Assembly (NCBI GenBank): GCA_021740845.1
Contig: JAIOYZ010000002.1
Span: 124,001 to 188,000 of the forward strand
Reading direction: 5' to 3'
Source of the DNA: Bacteroidia bacterium
GTDB taxonomy: Bacteria > Bacteroidota > Bacteroidia > UKL13-3
Length of the DNA stretch: 64,000 nt
Shown here one piece after another: positions 27,918 to 36,097 of the stretch (position 1 is the stretch's first letter; each line of letters begins with the position of its first letter). Below the pieces are notes generated by a model. That model did not search any database. It was not told the DNA's origin and saw only the letters and a program-made list of their open reading frames with translations. The translations under genes and the position numbers were made by a program.

Positions 27918-28457
27918 TTATTTCTTCCAAATGATTGGAGTTCCTTCTGCCTGTGTTTCTGGAAAATCAATTTCCATTCCGTCTAAAGTTTCCTCTATAG
28001 CATCTTCAAGGTAAACGGTTCCAACCATTGCTTCATTTTCCCATGAATCGTCTATTGCCCCTTTGTAAACCAATTCTCTTGTTCTATTAAAAAGGAATAC
28101 CTCAGGATTTACTTTGGCTCCAAAAGTTTTAGCCACTTCTTGGTCTTCGTCCTTTAAGTAAAGAAAATGCATTTCTTCTAACCCCAATTTTGCGGCAGTA
28201 TGTTTCATTTTCTCGAAACTATCTTCAGGAGATTGGGATGCATCGTTTGAATTTATTCCAACGATACCCATGCTATCTTCTTCATATTTTTCAAACAATT
28301 TGATTAACCTCTGGCTATATGCCTTTGAAATAGCTGAGCTATTGCAAGTGAAAATTATAGCCAACGCATATTTATCGGCATAATCAAAGTTGGTATAAAA
28401 GTTACCGTCAAAACCTTTTAACTTAAAATCTGGGAGTTTGTCACCAATATTGAGCAT
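27918..28457 (-). CDS. Thioredoxin-like (AhpC/TSA-type) protein with a lost resolving cysteine
   Basis: The start at ATG 28457 (MLNIGDKLPDFKLKG) fits the family better than the codon 24 bases upstream. The 179 residues have the peroxiredoxin-like fold: GDKLPDFKLKGFDG, then FTCNSSAISKAY near 35-46, and LKDEDQEVAKTFGAKVNPEVFLF. In close relatives the active-site stretch is TCNHCPYAKAYEDR; here the second cysteine is Ser, leaving one cysteine. It may act in a monothiol reaction or as a binding protein. It is separate from, and divergent to, the next gene. Confidence 0.8.
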   Translation of the reverse strand: MLNIGDKLPDFKLKGFDGNFYTNFDYADKYALAIIFTCNSSAISKAYSQRLIKLFEKYEEDSMGIVGINSNDASQSPEDSFEKMKHTAAKLGLEEMHFLYLKDEDQEVAKTFGAKVNPEVFLFNRTRELVYKGAIDDSWENEAMVGTVYLEDAIEETLDGMEIDFPETQAEGTPIIWKK

Positions 28458-28553
28458 AATAGTGTGATATTTGTTGTGCAAATTAACTAAACAAGCTTAG
28501 AGTTCAAAACACTAATTTGTGTATTTCCATACTAAAATAGAAATTCGCTGCAA

Positions 28554-29684
28554 ATGCAAGTCAAAGAAGTAATTAGTTTTTTGGATCAAACCAATTTCAT
28601 TGATTTTCCAAGAAAAATATATAAAAACGACCCCGAATGGATTTCCCATTTGGATAATGATATAGAAGACATTTTTAATTCTGCAAAAAATCAAAATTTT
28701 CTTTTAGGTGCTGCAAAAAGGTTTTTTGTAATTAACGATGATGAGATCCTTGGAAGAATTGCGGTATTTTACAAATTGGAGGAGGGTTTTAATAAGGGAG
28801 GAATTGGTTTTTTTGAATGTATTAACGAGCAAAAGGTTGCCAATTTATTATTTGATACTTCAAAAAATTGGCTGATTACTCAAGGGTGTTTGGGTATGGA
28901 TGGCCCAATTAATTTTGGTGAAAAAGACAAGTATTGGGGATTGCTTGTGAAAGGTTTTAAAAACCCTTCCTACCAAGAAAATTATAATTCGCCCTACTAT
29001 CAAAGTTTATTTGAGAATTACGGCTTTGAAAGAATATTTGAACAAACCACTTCTGAAATTACCTTAAAAGACTTTAATTACGAAAGGGTTAACAAACTTT
29101 CTGCAAGAGTTTTTAAGAATCCAAGTTATCGGTTTGAACATTATAAAGATAAAGAGTTAAAAAAATTCGCCTCAGATTTTATCCATATTTATAATAAAGC
29201 ATGGGCATCTAGGCCTGATTTTTCGCCAATTACTTTAAACCGAATTGAAAGTACATTAGTTGCCATTAAACCCATTTTAATTGAGGAGGCAATTTGGTTT
29301 GTTTATGCCAATGATGAACCTGCAGGTTTTTATGTAAATGTGTTAGATGTAAATCAAATTTTTAAGCATGTTAAAGGTAAAATGGATTTTTGGGGGAAGT
29401 TAAAGTTCTTATTTTATAGGGAATTTGGTAAAATCAATCGAATTAGAGGAATAGTATTTGGAATAATTCCTGAATATCAAAACCTAGGTTTGGAAACAGG
29501 AATGATAATTAATTTATATAATTCCTTGCGAGAAAAACACCCAAATATCACCCAATCAGAATTGTCATGGATTGGTGATTTTAACCCCAAAATGCATAGC
29601 CTTTTTAACGCTTTAGGAGCAAAAACAACAAAAATTCATTATACTTACCACTATAATTTCTCTAACAAAAGACACTCGCATTAA
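28554..29684 (+). CDS. GNAT-like acetyltransferase family protein
   Basis: 376 residues. The C-terminal part has the acetyl-CoA site pattern GIIPEYQNLGLETGMI near 303-318 and ends in a typical GNAT strand (HYTYHYNF). The N-terminal half (MQVKEVISFLDQTNFIDFPRKIYKNDPEWI) also looks GNAT-like, so it may be a double-domain member. Such 370-390 residue proteins are widespread in Bacteroidota with no assigned substrate. It is followed after 11 bases by the T9SS/porin operon and may share its transcript. Confidence 0.75.
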   Translation: MQVKEVISFLDQTNFIDFPRKIYKNDPEWISHLDNDIEDIFNSAKNQNFLLGAAKRFFVINDDEILGRIAVFYKLEEGFNKGGIGFFECINEQKVANLLFDTSKNWLITQGCLGMDGPINFGEKDKYWGLLVKGFKNPSYQENYNSPYYQSLFENYGFERIFEQTTSEITLKDFNYERVNKLSARVFKNPSYRFEHYKDKELKKFASDFIHIYNKAWASRPDFSPITLNRIESTLVAIKPILIEEAIWFVYANDEPAGFYVNVLDVNQIFKHVKGKMDFWGKLKFLFYREFGKINRIRGIVFGIIPEYQNLGLETGMIINLYNSLREKHPNITQSELSWIGDFNPKMHSLFNALGAKTTKIHYTYHYNFSNKRHSH

Positions 29685-29695
29685 TCAATTAAATT

Positions 29696-31084
29696 TTGAA
29701 AAAAATCATCCTTTTTATTTTCCTAATTAATTTGGTTCAAACCAAAATTTTAGCCCAAGATTCTTTTAGAATTAGAAAATTAGATTCTTATAATAACCCT
29801 AACTTACCTAAGGTAGATGCCACGGATATTTGGAATGATTTAACTGGATATGTTGATCCAATTACCCAAAAAGAATACATTATTTGTGGTAGCACAGACA
29901 GTGTTTATTTCTTTGATATTTCTACTTATGATAAAATGAAATTGGTAGATGTAAAATTTGGAGCTTCTTTTTTTGCCAGAAATAGAGATTTTGAAACCTA
30001 TAGTCACTATGCTTATTGCGTAGCAGATCAAGCCAGTGGAATTGGTGCGTTGCAAATTTTTGATTTGCAATATTTACCAGATTCTGTCCATTTAGTTTAT
30101 CAAAGTAATGAGTTTGGGACCTTTACCCACACCATATTTATTGATTCGATAAGTGCGCGTTTATACATGTGCTCTAACTCAAAACCTAGTGGCTTTTCTG
30201 CAATGGATGTTTTGTCTTTAGAAAATCCAGAGGCCCCTACTTACTTAATGAAATTGCAGGTTCCAACCAAATCAAATGGATTTCCTTTGTTTAATAAAGT
30301 ACATGAAATGTATGCACGAGGTGACACTGCTTATTTGAGTTGTGAAGAGGCGGGTTTATTTATTTTCGATATGCGAACCACAGGTTCGAACCCTTTATTG
30401 GGAACAATAAATTCTTATCCAGATCAAGGTTATAACCATAGCTCTTGGTTGGATAAAACGGGAAGGTATCTGATGTTTACAGATGAAAACATGGGTATGG
30501 ACATAAAGATTTTCGATATTCAAAATATAAATAGCCCTCAATTTGTTAGTCAGTTTAATAGTAATGTTAGTACTACGCCTCACAATGCATTTTGGTATGG
30601 AGATTTTGCTTATGTTTCTGCATACCATGATGGATTAAGAATTTATGATATCAAAGACCCAAGTAACCCACAACAAGTTGGATGGTATGATACCCATCCA
30701 GTAGTACCAGAAACTTATGGCGGTTATAAAGGTTGTTGGGGAGTTTATCCCTATTTGCCTAGCAGAAGAATTATTGCAAGTGATTTAACCTCTGGAATTT
30801 TTCTTTTAGAAATTGATTCCGCCTTGGTTGGAAACAAAGAAATAACGAAAGAGAATTCTAATATTTCTATTTTTCCAAACCCTGGAAATGACGAAATGCT
30901 AATTTCCTTCGACAACCATAATTCTAAGCTTATTAAGGTTTATGATTCTTTGGGGCGAAAAGTAATTGAAATTGAATCCGCTTCCAGTTTAGAGAAAATT
31001 GAAACAAGCAATTGGCCCACGGGAATCTATTTTGTAGAAATAAATTTGGGTCAAACCAAATGGACAAAAAAGTGGGTAAAATGA
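29696..31084 (+). CDS. Choice-of-anchor B (LVIVD-repeat) secreted protein with T9SS sorting domain, copy 1
   Basis: Begins at a TTG: an in-frame TAA lies six bases upstream and no ATG follows within the signal peptide, which starts at this codon (residues 1-21, MKKIILFIFLINLVQTKILAQ). The 462-residue protein has repeated propeller-type blades (YVDPITQKEYIICGSTDSVYFF, FDLQYLPDSV, and LRIYDIKDPSNPQQVGWYDTH), then a T9SS type A domain (IFPNPGNDEMLISF to IYFVEINLGQTKWTKKWVK). It is exported to the cell surface; the ligand is unknown. It overlaps the paralogue downstream by ATGA. Confidence 0.85.
   Translation: MKKIILFIFLINLVQTKILAQDSFRIRKLDSYNNPNLPKVDATDIWNDLTGYVDPITQKEYIICGSTDSVYFFDISTYDKMKLVDVKFGASFFARNRDFETYSHYAYCVADQASGIGALQIFDLQYLPDSVHLVYQSNEFGTFTHTIFIDSISARLYMCSNSKPSGFSAMDVLSLENPEAPTYLMKLQVPTKSNGFPLFNKVHEMYARGDTAYLSCEEAGLFIFDMRTTGSNPLLGTINSYPDQGYNHSSWLDKTGRYLMFTDENMGMDIKIFDIQNINSPQFVSQFNSNVSTTPHNAFWYGDFAYVSAYHDGLRIYDIKDPSNPQQVGWYDTHPVVPETYGGYKGCWGVYPYLPSRRIIASDLTSGIFLLEIDSALVGNKEITKENSNISIFPNPGNDEMLISFDNHNSKLIKVYDSLGRKVIEIESASSLEKIETSNWPTGIYFVEINLGQTKWTKKWVK
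29732..29746 (-). repeat. Dispersed motif, TTGGTTCAAACCAAA, inside a signal-peptide coding region
   Basis: Encodes L-V-Q-T-K in the signal peptide of the LVIVD protein. The paralogue 1.4 kb downstream has the motif at the corresponding place in the opposite orientation (31136-31150). Confidence 0.7.
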
Positions 31085-32499
31085 AAACATTTTTAAAAAG
31101 TATTTGCAGGGCTTCTCTCCTATTTATTTTATTAATTCGGTTTGAACCAATATTAGCTCAACCAATTTCTTTAAATATTGAATTACTTGGCCATTGGCAA
31201 AATGAAAACTTACCCAGATTAAATGGATACCAAATTTGGAACGACTTAACTGGGTATTATGATTCGCTAACTGGAAAAGAATACATAATTGCCGGGAGTA
31301 CCGATAGCATTTACTTTTTTGACGTATCCAATCCCAAGGAAATTGTTTTGTGCGATGTAGAAGATGGAAGATCTAAAAACATGGTGAATAGGGATTATGA
31401 ATGTTATAGTCATTATGCCTATTGCGTAAGTGATAATAAGAATTTAGGTAGTTTACAGGTTTTCGATTTACAATATTTACCAGACTCTGTTCACAAGGTT
31501 TATGATAGTGATTCCTTATCCTATAATACCCACAGTATTTTTATTGAAGCTAAAAGCAAGCGAATGTATATGTGCATTAATCGTTTGAAAGTTGGTGGTG
31601 TTTCTGCAATGGATATTATGAGTTTGGAGAATCCGGAATATCCAACTTTGATAGGAAGATTAAATATACCTTCTTTTGGAAATGGCACACCAGCCTTTAC
31701 CAATGTGCATGAAACATACGTAAGAAACGATACAGCATATTGTTCAGTTGAGTATAAAGGGATTTTTATTTTCGATTTAATTAATCTTGATAGTCAAAAG
31801 CTAATTTCCATTATTGCTGATTATCCCGAAAATGGTTATAACCACAATGGAACCCTAGATAAATCTGGAAAGCACTTAATGTTTACAGATGAAATTCCAG
31901 GAGGTTTAAGTGTGAAAATTTATGATATTCACGATATCAAAAACCCCAAATTAATGGGGGTATTTAGATCCAATCAGGGAGCAACGGCACATAATCCCTA
32001 TTGGGTTGGTAGTTTTGCTTATGTATCTTATTACCATGATGGATTTTATGTTTTTAATCTAACGGATCCAAGTCATCCATTTATGGTTGGATATTACCAC
32101 ACATCGCCATGGCCGCCAAAAAGTTATGATGGATATATGGGCTGTTGGGGAGTTTACCCTTGGTTGCCTTCGGGAAATATTGCTGCAAGTGATATGGGTG
32201 AAGGAATTTTTCTATTTAAATTAGATTCCAGTATTACTAGTTTGGTTCAAACCGAAAAGCCTATTGGACCTAGAATAACCCCTAACCCTTTTAACGAAAA
32301 ACTAAGCTTTTCAAGCGAAAATGGAAAAATATTTCCAATGGAACTGAGTATTTATGACTCAAAAGGAGAAATGGTTTTGCATAAGAAAGCCATGGAAGCT
32401 ACCTTTGAGACCGAAACATCTAATTTGAAACCAGGAATGTATTTTGTTTTGATCCAAACAGGAGATATGCAATGGGTACAAAAAATGATTAAACAATAA
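31081..32499 (+). CDS. Choice-of-anchor B (LVIVD-repeat) secreted protein with T9SS sorting domain, copy 2
   Basis: Starts at ATG 31081, which overlaps the upstream stop as ATGA; a longer frame from 31012 would code through the previous gene. Residues 1-26 form the signal peptide (MKTFLKSICRASLLFILLIRF...LAQ). The 472-residue protein is a tandem paralogue of copy 1: IWNDLTGYYDSLTGKEYIIAGSTDS, FDLQYLPDSVHKVYDS, and GCWGVYPWLPSGNIAASDMG. It ends in a T9SS domain (ITPNPFNEKLSFSSEN to MYFVLIQTGDMQWVQKMIK). Two exact dispersed-motif copies lie within it, in the signal peptide and in the linker before the sorting domain. Confidence 0.87.
   Translation: MKTFLKSICRASLLFILLIRFEPILAQPISLNIELLGHWQNENLPRLNGYQIWNDLTGYYDSLTGKEYIIAGSTDSIYFFDVSNPKEIVLCDVEDGRSKNMVNRDYECYSHYAYCVSDNKNLGSLQVFDLQYLPDSVHKVYDSDSLSYNTHSIFIEAKSKRMYMCINRLKVGGVSAMDIMSLENPEYPTLIGRLNIPSFGNGTPAFTNVHETYVRNDTAYCSVEYKGIFIFDLINLDSQKLISIIADYPENGYNHNGTLDKSGKHLMFTDEIPGGLSVKIYDIHDIKNPKLMGVFRSNQGATAHNPYWVGSFAYVSYYHDGFYVFNLTDPSHPFMVGYYHTSPWPPKSYDGYMGCWGVYPWLPSGNIAASDMGEGIFLFKLDSSITSLVQTEKPIGPRITPNPFNEKLSFSSENGKIFPMELSIYDSKGEMVLHKKAMEATFETETSNLKPGMYFVLIQTGDMQWVQKMIKQ
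31136..31150 (+). repeat. Dispersed motif, exact copy TTCGGTTTGAACCAA
   Basis: Inside the signal-peptide coding region, read as R-F-E-P. It is at the same place as the opposite-orientation copy in the upstream paralogue. Confidence 0.8.
32242..32256 (-). repeat. Dispersed motif, exact copy TTGGTTCAAACCGAA
   Basis: Inside the coding region of the second LVIVD protein, in the linker between the propeller and the T9SS sorting domain, read as L-V-Q-T-E. Confidence 0.8.
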
Positions 32500-32508
32500 G
32501 ATTCACTA

Positions 32509-34392
32509 GTGAGCAAAAAAATCTTCTACTCTTTTATTTTTTTAGCCTTTTTGGGGCAAACTAAGCTATTTGCTCAAACGGATAGTATTCAAAAGAAAAA
32601 GTATCCTACAGAATTTATCACTGAATTTGCATTAGATAGAAACCTATCCCCTGTTTTTGAGGATACCTTATTGAGAAGAGATGAGATTTACCACACTTAT
32701 TACAAAAAAAATGGTGTTTTTCAAGACCTAGGAAATATTGGAACACCAGGAAGAAGTTTGGTGTTCGACTGGAATCGTAAAACTGATTTTGTTCTTGGTT
32801 TTAATCCTTATCAAGCTTACTTTAAAACACCTGAAACATCAAGGTATTATAAAACAAAAAAGCCTTATGCCGATTTTACATACACGCAAGGTCAGCGCGA
32901 TTTATTGCTTTTTGCTGCCAAGTTTGCTGTAAACTTTACACCACGTTTAAATATAGGTGTAGATTATGATAGAGTTACTTCTTCCGGATTTTATTCGAGA
33001 CAATATACTAGTGGGTATTTCACAAATGTATTTGGAAGTTACCAAAGCAAAAATGAAAAATATGGTGTAATTGGAAATGCAATATGGAATAAAGGTGTTT
33101 TGGATGAAAGTGGAGGAATAACAAGTGATTCATTATTTGAAACTTTACGTGGTGTTAATAAAGCCGCTCCAGTAAGATTGTATGATAGTCAAAGTAGGTT
33201 TAGAAACAAGACTTTATACGCTAAGCAATATTTTTATTTGGGAAAGGTTAGAGAGATAATAGTTGACGAGGATACCTCTTTTGCATTAACAAGAGGAGGC
33301 TTTTTATCTCACACCATTAGATACGATAACAACAATTTCTTTTTTGACAATCCTACTGGTGAAACGGATTCACTTTTATTTCCTTTTGGAAATGGTGATA
33401 CCACTGGTATTTTTTATGATTCTGTAGCGAATAAAACCATTATGAATAGGGTTGCATATGCTTATTGGACTAAGAGTACTGCTACCCGCCAGAGTTATAT
33501 TGAATTTGCTGTGGCCCACAAATTTATTTCAGTACAGCAAATGAGTTTGGAGAACAAATATCAAAATATTTGGGGAGAAGCTACTATGGAAAGAATACCA
33601 AAAACTGAAAGGAATTTGGGATTGAAATTAAATGGTTCTTACTGCATGACAGGCTACAATCAAAATGATTTTAAGCTATCTGCAGATGTTAAATGGTTGA
33701 ATAAGAAATTTGATTTTATTGGTGGATTCACCAATAAATTATCTGAACCAGAATATTTGCAAGTTAATTACTTGTCTGGCCCATTATCTTGGTCGAACCG
33801 ATTTTCTAAAGTTAGTGTAAGTAATTGGAGAGCAGGAATTGGCACTAAGATTTTTAGACATAATGTTACCGCAAATTTCAATCAATACATTATTGCTAAT
33901 TGGGTTTATTATGGAAAACAAATTACTCCAGAACAGAGCAATAAAATTTTGGTCATTAATACACTTGATATTAATAAGACTTTTCAACTAGGATGGTTCT
34001 TTTTTGAGAACAAATTGATACTGCAAAAGTCGAATCTTAGTATTGTTACATTACCAGAATTGACAGCCAATTTGAGGTATTATTTAAATGGCAGTTTATT
34101 TAGGAAAGCTTTGAAATTTCAAATGGGTGCTGAATTGTTTTATAATACATCATATTATGGCAATAGCTATCACCCATCTGCAAGAGCATTTTATTTGCAA
34201 GACCAAACCTTAATTGGTAATTACCCGATGATTGATTTGTTTTTAACAGGGCAAATTATGACAGCAGTAATTTATGTTAAGTTTGAGCACATAAATATGG
34301 ATTGGAAGAGTACAGGATTCTATTATACTCCAAATTACCCATTACCAGTAAGGGCTTTTAGATTGGGATTAAGATTGAGGTTATATAACTAA
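32509..34392 (+). CDS. Putative porin (Bacteroidota outer-membrane barrel)
   Basis: Begins at GTG 32509; in-frame TAA is only four codons upstream, so no ATG start is possible before the signal peptide MSKKIFYSFIFLAFLGQTKLFAQ. The 627 residues resemble the 'putative porin' family of Bacteroidota: a short periplasmic segment (ITEFALDRNLSPVFEDTLL), then many alternating strands rich in Tyr/Asn, ending with aromatic RAFRLGLRLRLYN for barrel assembly. It is last in the operon, 9 bases after the second LVIVD protein, which suggests a surface system of two exported propeller proteins and a barrel. It overlaps the convergent tspO gene by 4 bases. Confidence 0.8.
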   Translation: MSKKIFYSFIFLAFLGQTKLFAQTDSIQKKKYPTEFITEFALDRNLSPVFEDTLLRRDEIYHTYYKKNGVFQDLGNIGTPGRSLVFDWNRKTDFVLGFNPYQAYFKTPETSRYYKTKKPYADFTYTQGQRDLLLFAAKFAVNFTPRLNIGVDYDRVTSSGFYSRQYTSGYFTNVFGSYQSKNEKYGVIGNAIWNKGVLDESGGITSDSLFETLRGVNKAAPVRLYDSQSRFRNKTLYAKQYFYLGKVREIIVDEDTSFALTRGGFLSHTIRYDNNNFFFDNPTGETDSLLFPFGNGDTTGIFYDSVANKTIMNRVAYAYWTKSTATRQSYIEFAVAHKFISVQQMSLENKYQNIWGEATMERIPKTERNLGLKLNGSYCMTGYNQNDFKLSADVKWLNKKFDFIGGFTNKLSEPEYLQVNYLSGPLSWSNRFSKVSVSNWRAGIGTKIFRHNVTANFNQYIIANWVYYGKQITPEQSNKILVINTLDINKTFQLGWFFFENKLILQKSNLSIVTLPELTANLRYYLNGSLFRKALKFQMGAELFYNTSYYGNSYHPSARAFYLQDQTLIGNYPMIDLFLTGQIMTAVIYVKFEHINMDWKSTGFYYTPNYPLPVRAFRLGLRLRLYN

Positions 34393-34853
34393 TTGAGCCA
34401 GAAAAAAGCAGCATTTAGAATTGTTGCAAAACTTACCCAAGCTAAATAAGGATAGTTCATGTAGGCAGCAATTGGCTTGATTCTTTTAAAATGAATAATC
34501 ATCAACAAAATGAAAAGCCACATAAAAATTATTTCAATTAAAGCCCATCCAATTAAATGAAATTTGAAAAAGAGAATGCTCCAAAAAAAGTTCAATCCTA
34601 ATTGAACCAAGAAAATTAAAATAGCATTTTTCTGATTTTCTACTCTTGGGCTATTCCAAATTAAAAAGATAGATATTCCCATTAAGATATAAAGGGAAGT
34701 CCAAACTGGAGCGAATATCCAATTGGGCGGATTGAAGAATGGTTTTTGTATGGTAATATACCACGAATTAATGCCATCTGCCGTAATCCAACCAGAAATA
34801 CCCCCTACCAAAAGTGGGAGCAATAAGGAGAAAATAAACTTCAAAAATTTCAT
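34389..34853 (-). CDS. TspO/MBR (tryptophan-rich sensory protein) family
   Basis: The start at ATG 34853 (MKFLKFIFSLLLPLLVGG) is preferred over an extension of 16 polar residues. The 154 residues form five helices with the TspO signatures KPFFNPPNWIFAPVWTSLYILMG near 34-56 and WSILFFKFHLIGWALIEI. The family binds tetrapyrroles and is linked to porphyrin handling or stress. The final YPYLAWVSFATILNAAFFWLN matches the family C-terminus. Confidence 0.93.
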   Translation of the reverse strand: MKFLKFIFSLLLPLLVGGISGWITADGINSWYITIQKPFFNPPNWIFAPVWTSLYILMGISIFLIWNSPRVENQKNAILIFLVQLGLNFFWSILFFKFHLIGWALIEIIFMWLFILLMIIHFKRIKPIAAYMNYPYLAWVSFATILNAAFFWLN

Positions 34854-34876
34854 GGCTTTTGGTTGATTCAAAATTA

Positions 34877-35806
34877 TTAATAAATCATCATTTTCATACA
34901 AAATACACTTCCTCCAGATTTCATGTATTCACTTGTATTTACTTCAATTACTTCAAAGCCATTTTCAATCAAAACTTTTTTGGCGACTTTACTTCCCTTT
35001 TGTAAAATGGCTATTTTTTGGTTCAAACCGTAATTTATTATTACATGAGCATTTAAACTAAAAGTGCTTATTGCTTCTTTAGCTGGTATTTCAATCACCT
35101 CTTCAAATGTTTGTCGCAATAAGTTTAAGCCCTCCTCTGTGAATGCTTCTTTGCAAAGCATTACCTTGGTTTCGGAGATTGGTACAAAGCAGGTATCGAG
35201 ATGGTAAAAATTATCATTTATGAGTTCTAAGGCAATTATGGGCACGCCTAAATTCTCAGATAATTCTTCGTAGGCTTTCGGACTTGTTCTTTGGCCAAAG
35301 CCACCATATAGTAACATTTTATTTGGATGAGGAATTGTATCGCCCATTCCTTCGAATATTGGTGTTCTGGCAAAGTGGCGAGCTTGGTAATTTAATTGGG
35401 TAAAATATGCTTCAAAAAATGGGACTTCTTTTTGTCTGGAAGGATGTCTCATTCTGCTCATCCATACTTCTTTTTTATTCTGTTTGATCCAAGGGAAAGT
35501 TTGATTTGCGCAAAAAACCATGTCCTCACACCCCTCTTCACCAGGAATAACCAATAATTCTGAAAGGATTTTTCTTTCAACTAGTGATTCATAAACAGAT
35601 TTAAGTTCTTGCCATTGTGTTCGAGCCAATTCACTGTCTAGAGCATTTGCATTGCCTTCCATGTGAATATTTTTCACATCAACAATAGAAAAATACTCAG
35701 GGCTGCACATTAGTAATCGCAGAGGTTCCTCTCTCCTATTTAGATCACTTATTTTAAATGGTAGAATTCCTTTATAATAAACTTTGAAACTTTCTGCACT
35801 TGTCAT
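34877..35806 (-). CDS. Amidinotransferase/dimethylarginine dimethylaminohydrolase-like protein
   Basis: 309 residues of the guanidine-modifying alpha/beta-propeller superfamily. Catalytic features are present in order: FEGMGDTI near 148-155 (acidic), FYHLDTCFV near 207 (His and Asp), and the nucleophile Cys in SGGSVFCMKM at the C-terminus. It closely resembles the CtlX/DDAH-like group, which can hydrolyse citrulline- or arginine-type guanidines. The substrate is not set by the sequence. A dispersed-motif copy (35018-35030) encodes G-L-N-Q. Confidence 0.82.
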   Translation of the reverse strand: MTSAESFKVYYKGILPFKISDLNRREEPLRLLMCSPEYFSIVDVKNIHMEGNANALDSELARTQWQELKSVYESLVERKILSELLVIPGEEGCEDMVFCANQTFPWIKQNKKEVWMSRMRHPSRQKEVPFFEAYFTQLNYQARHFARTPIFEGMGDTIPHPNKMLLYGGFGQRTSPKAYEELSENLGVPIIALELINDNFYHLDTCFVPISETKVMLCKEAFTEEGLNLLRQTFEEVIEIPAKEAISTFSLNAHVIINYGLNQKIAILQKGSKVAKKVLIENGFEVIEVNTSEYMKSGGSVFCMKMMIY

Positions 35807-35894
35807 ATGTTCGAATGATTAAAGCTCAAATTTAGTCTTTATTTAAGGGCTAATTTAAAAATTAGTAAAATAATAAACTTGAATATCAATTTAC

Positions 35895-36070
35895 AAAAAA
35901 GCCCTATTTTTACTACTTATTTGCATATCATTAGGAGTATTGGGTCAAACTAAATTGGTGAAACAAAATATGGAACGCACTATTTGAATATAAATGTATC
36001 CGAATTCAAAAAAGGAATGTATATTTATCAGTCGATTATTGAATGGTCTCTTATTAATAGCAAGACATAG
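35895..36070 (+). pseudogene. Remnant of a secreted T9SS protein
   Basis: One frame from 35895 reads as a signal peptide (KKALFLLLICISLGVLGQTK) that stops at TGA 35985-35987. A second frame, shifted by one base, reads LNINVSEFKKGMYIYQSIIE then stops at 36068-36070, which has the look of a T9SS sorting domain end (L..G.Y). The two ends of one gene seem to have been joined by a large internal deletion plus a frameshift. No ATG opens the first part. Confidence 0.5.
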
Positions 36071-36097
36071 GTAATAAAATATAAAAGTTGATTTATT

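Noticed and set aside
30384-30398. GGTTCGAACC at 30385 as a motif copy
   Set aside because: It is a palindrome with CG in the centre in place of CA/TG and lacks the flanking AA/TT; treated as a chance near-match within coding sequence.
31012-31080. Upstream start for the second LVIVD protein
   Set aside because: It reads through the previous gene's C-terminus and puts 23 non-secretory residues before the signal peptide; ATG 31081 overlaps the stop neatly.
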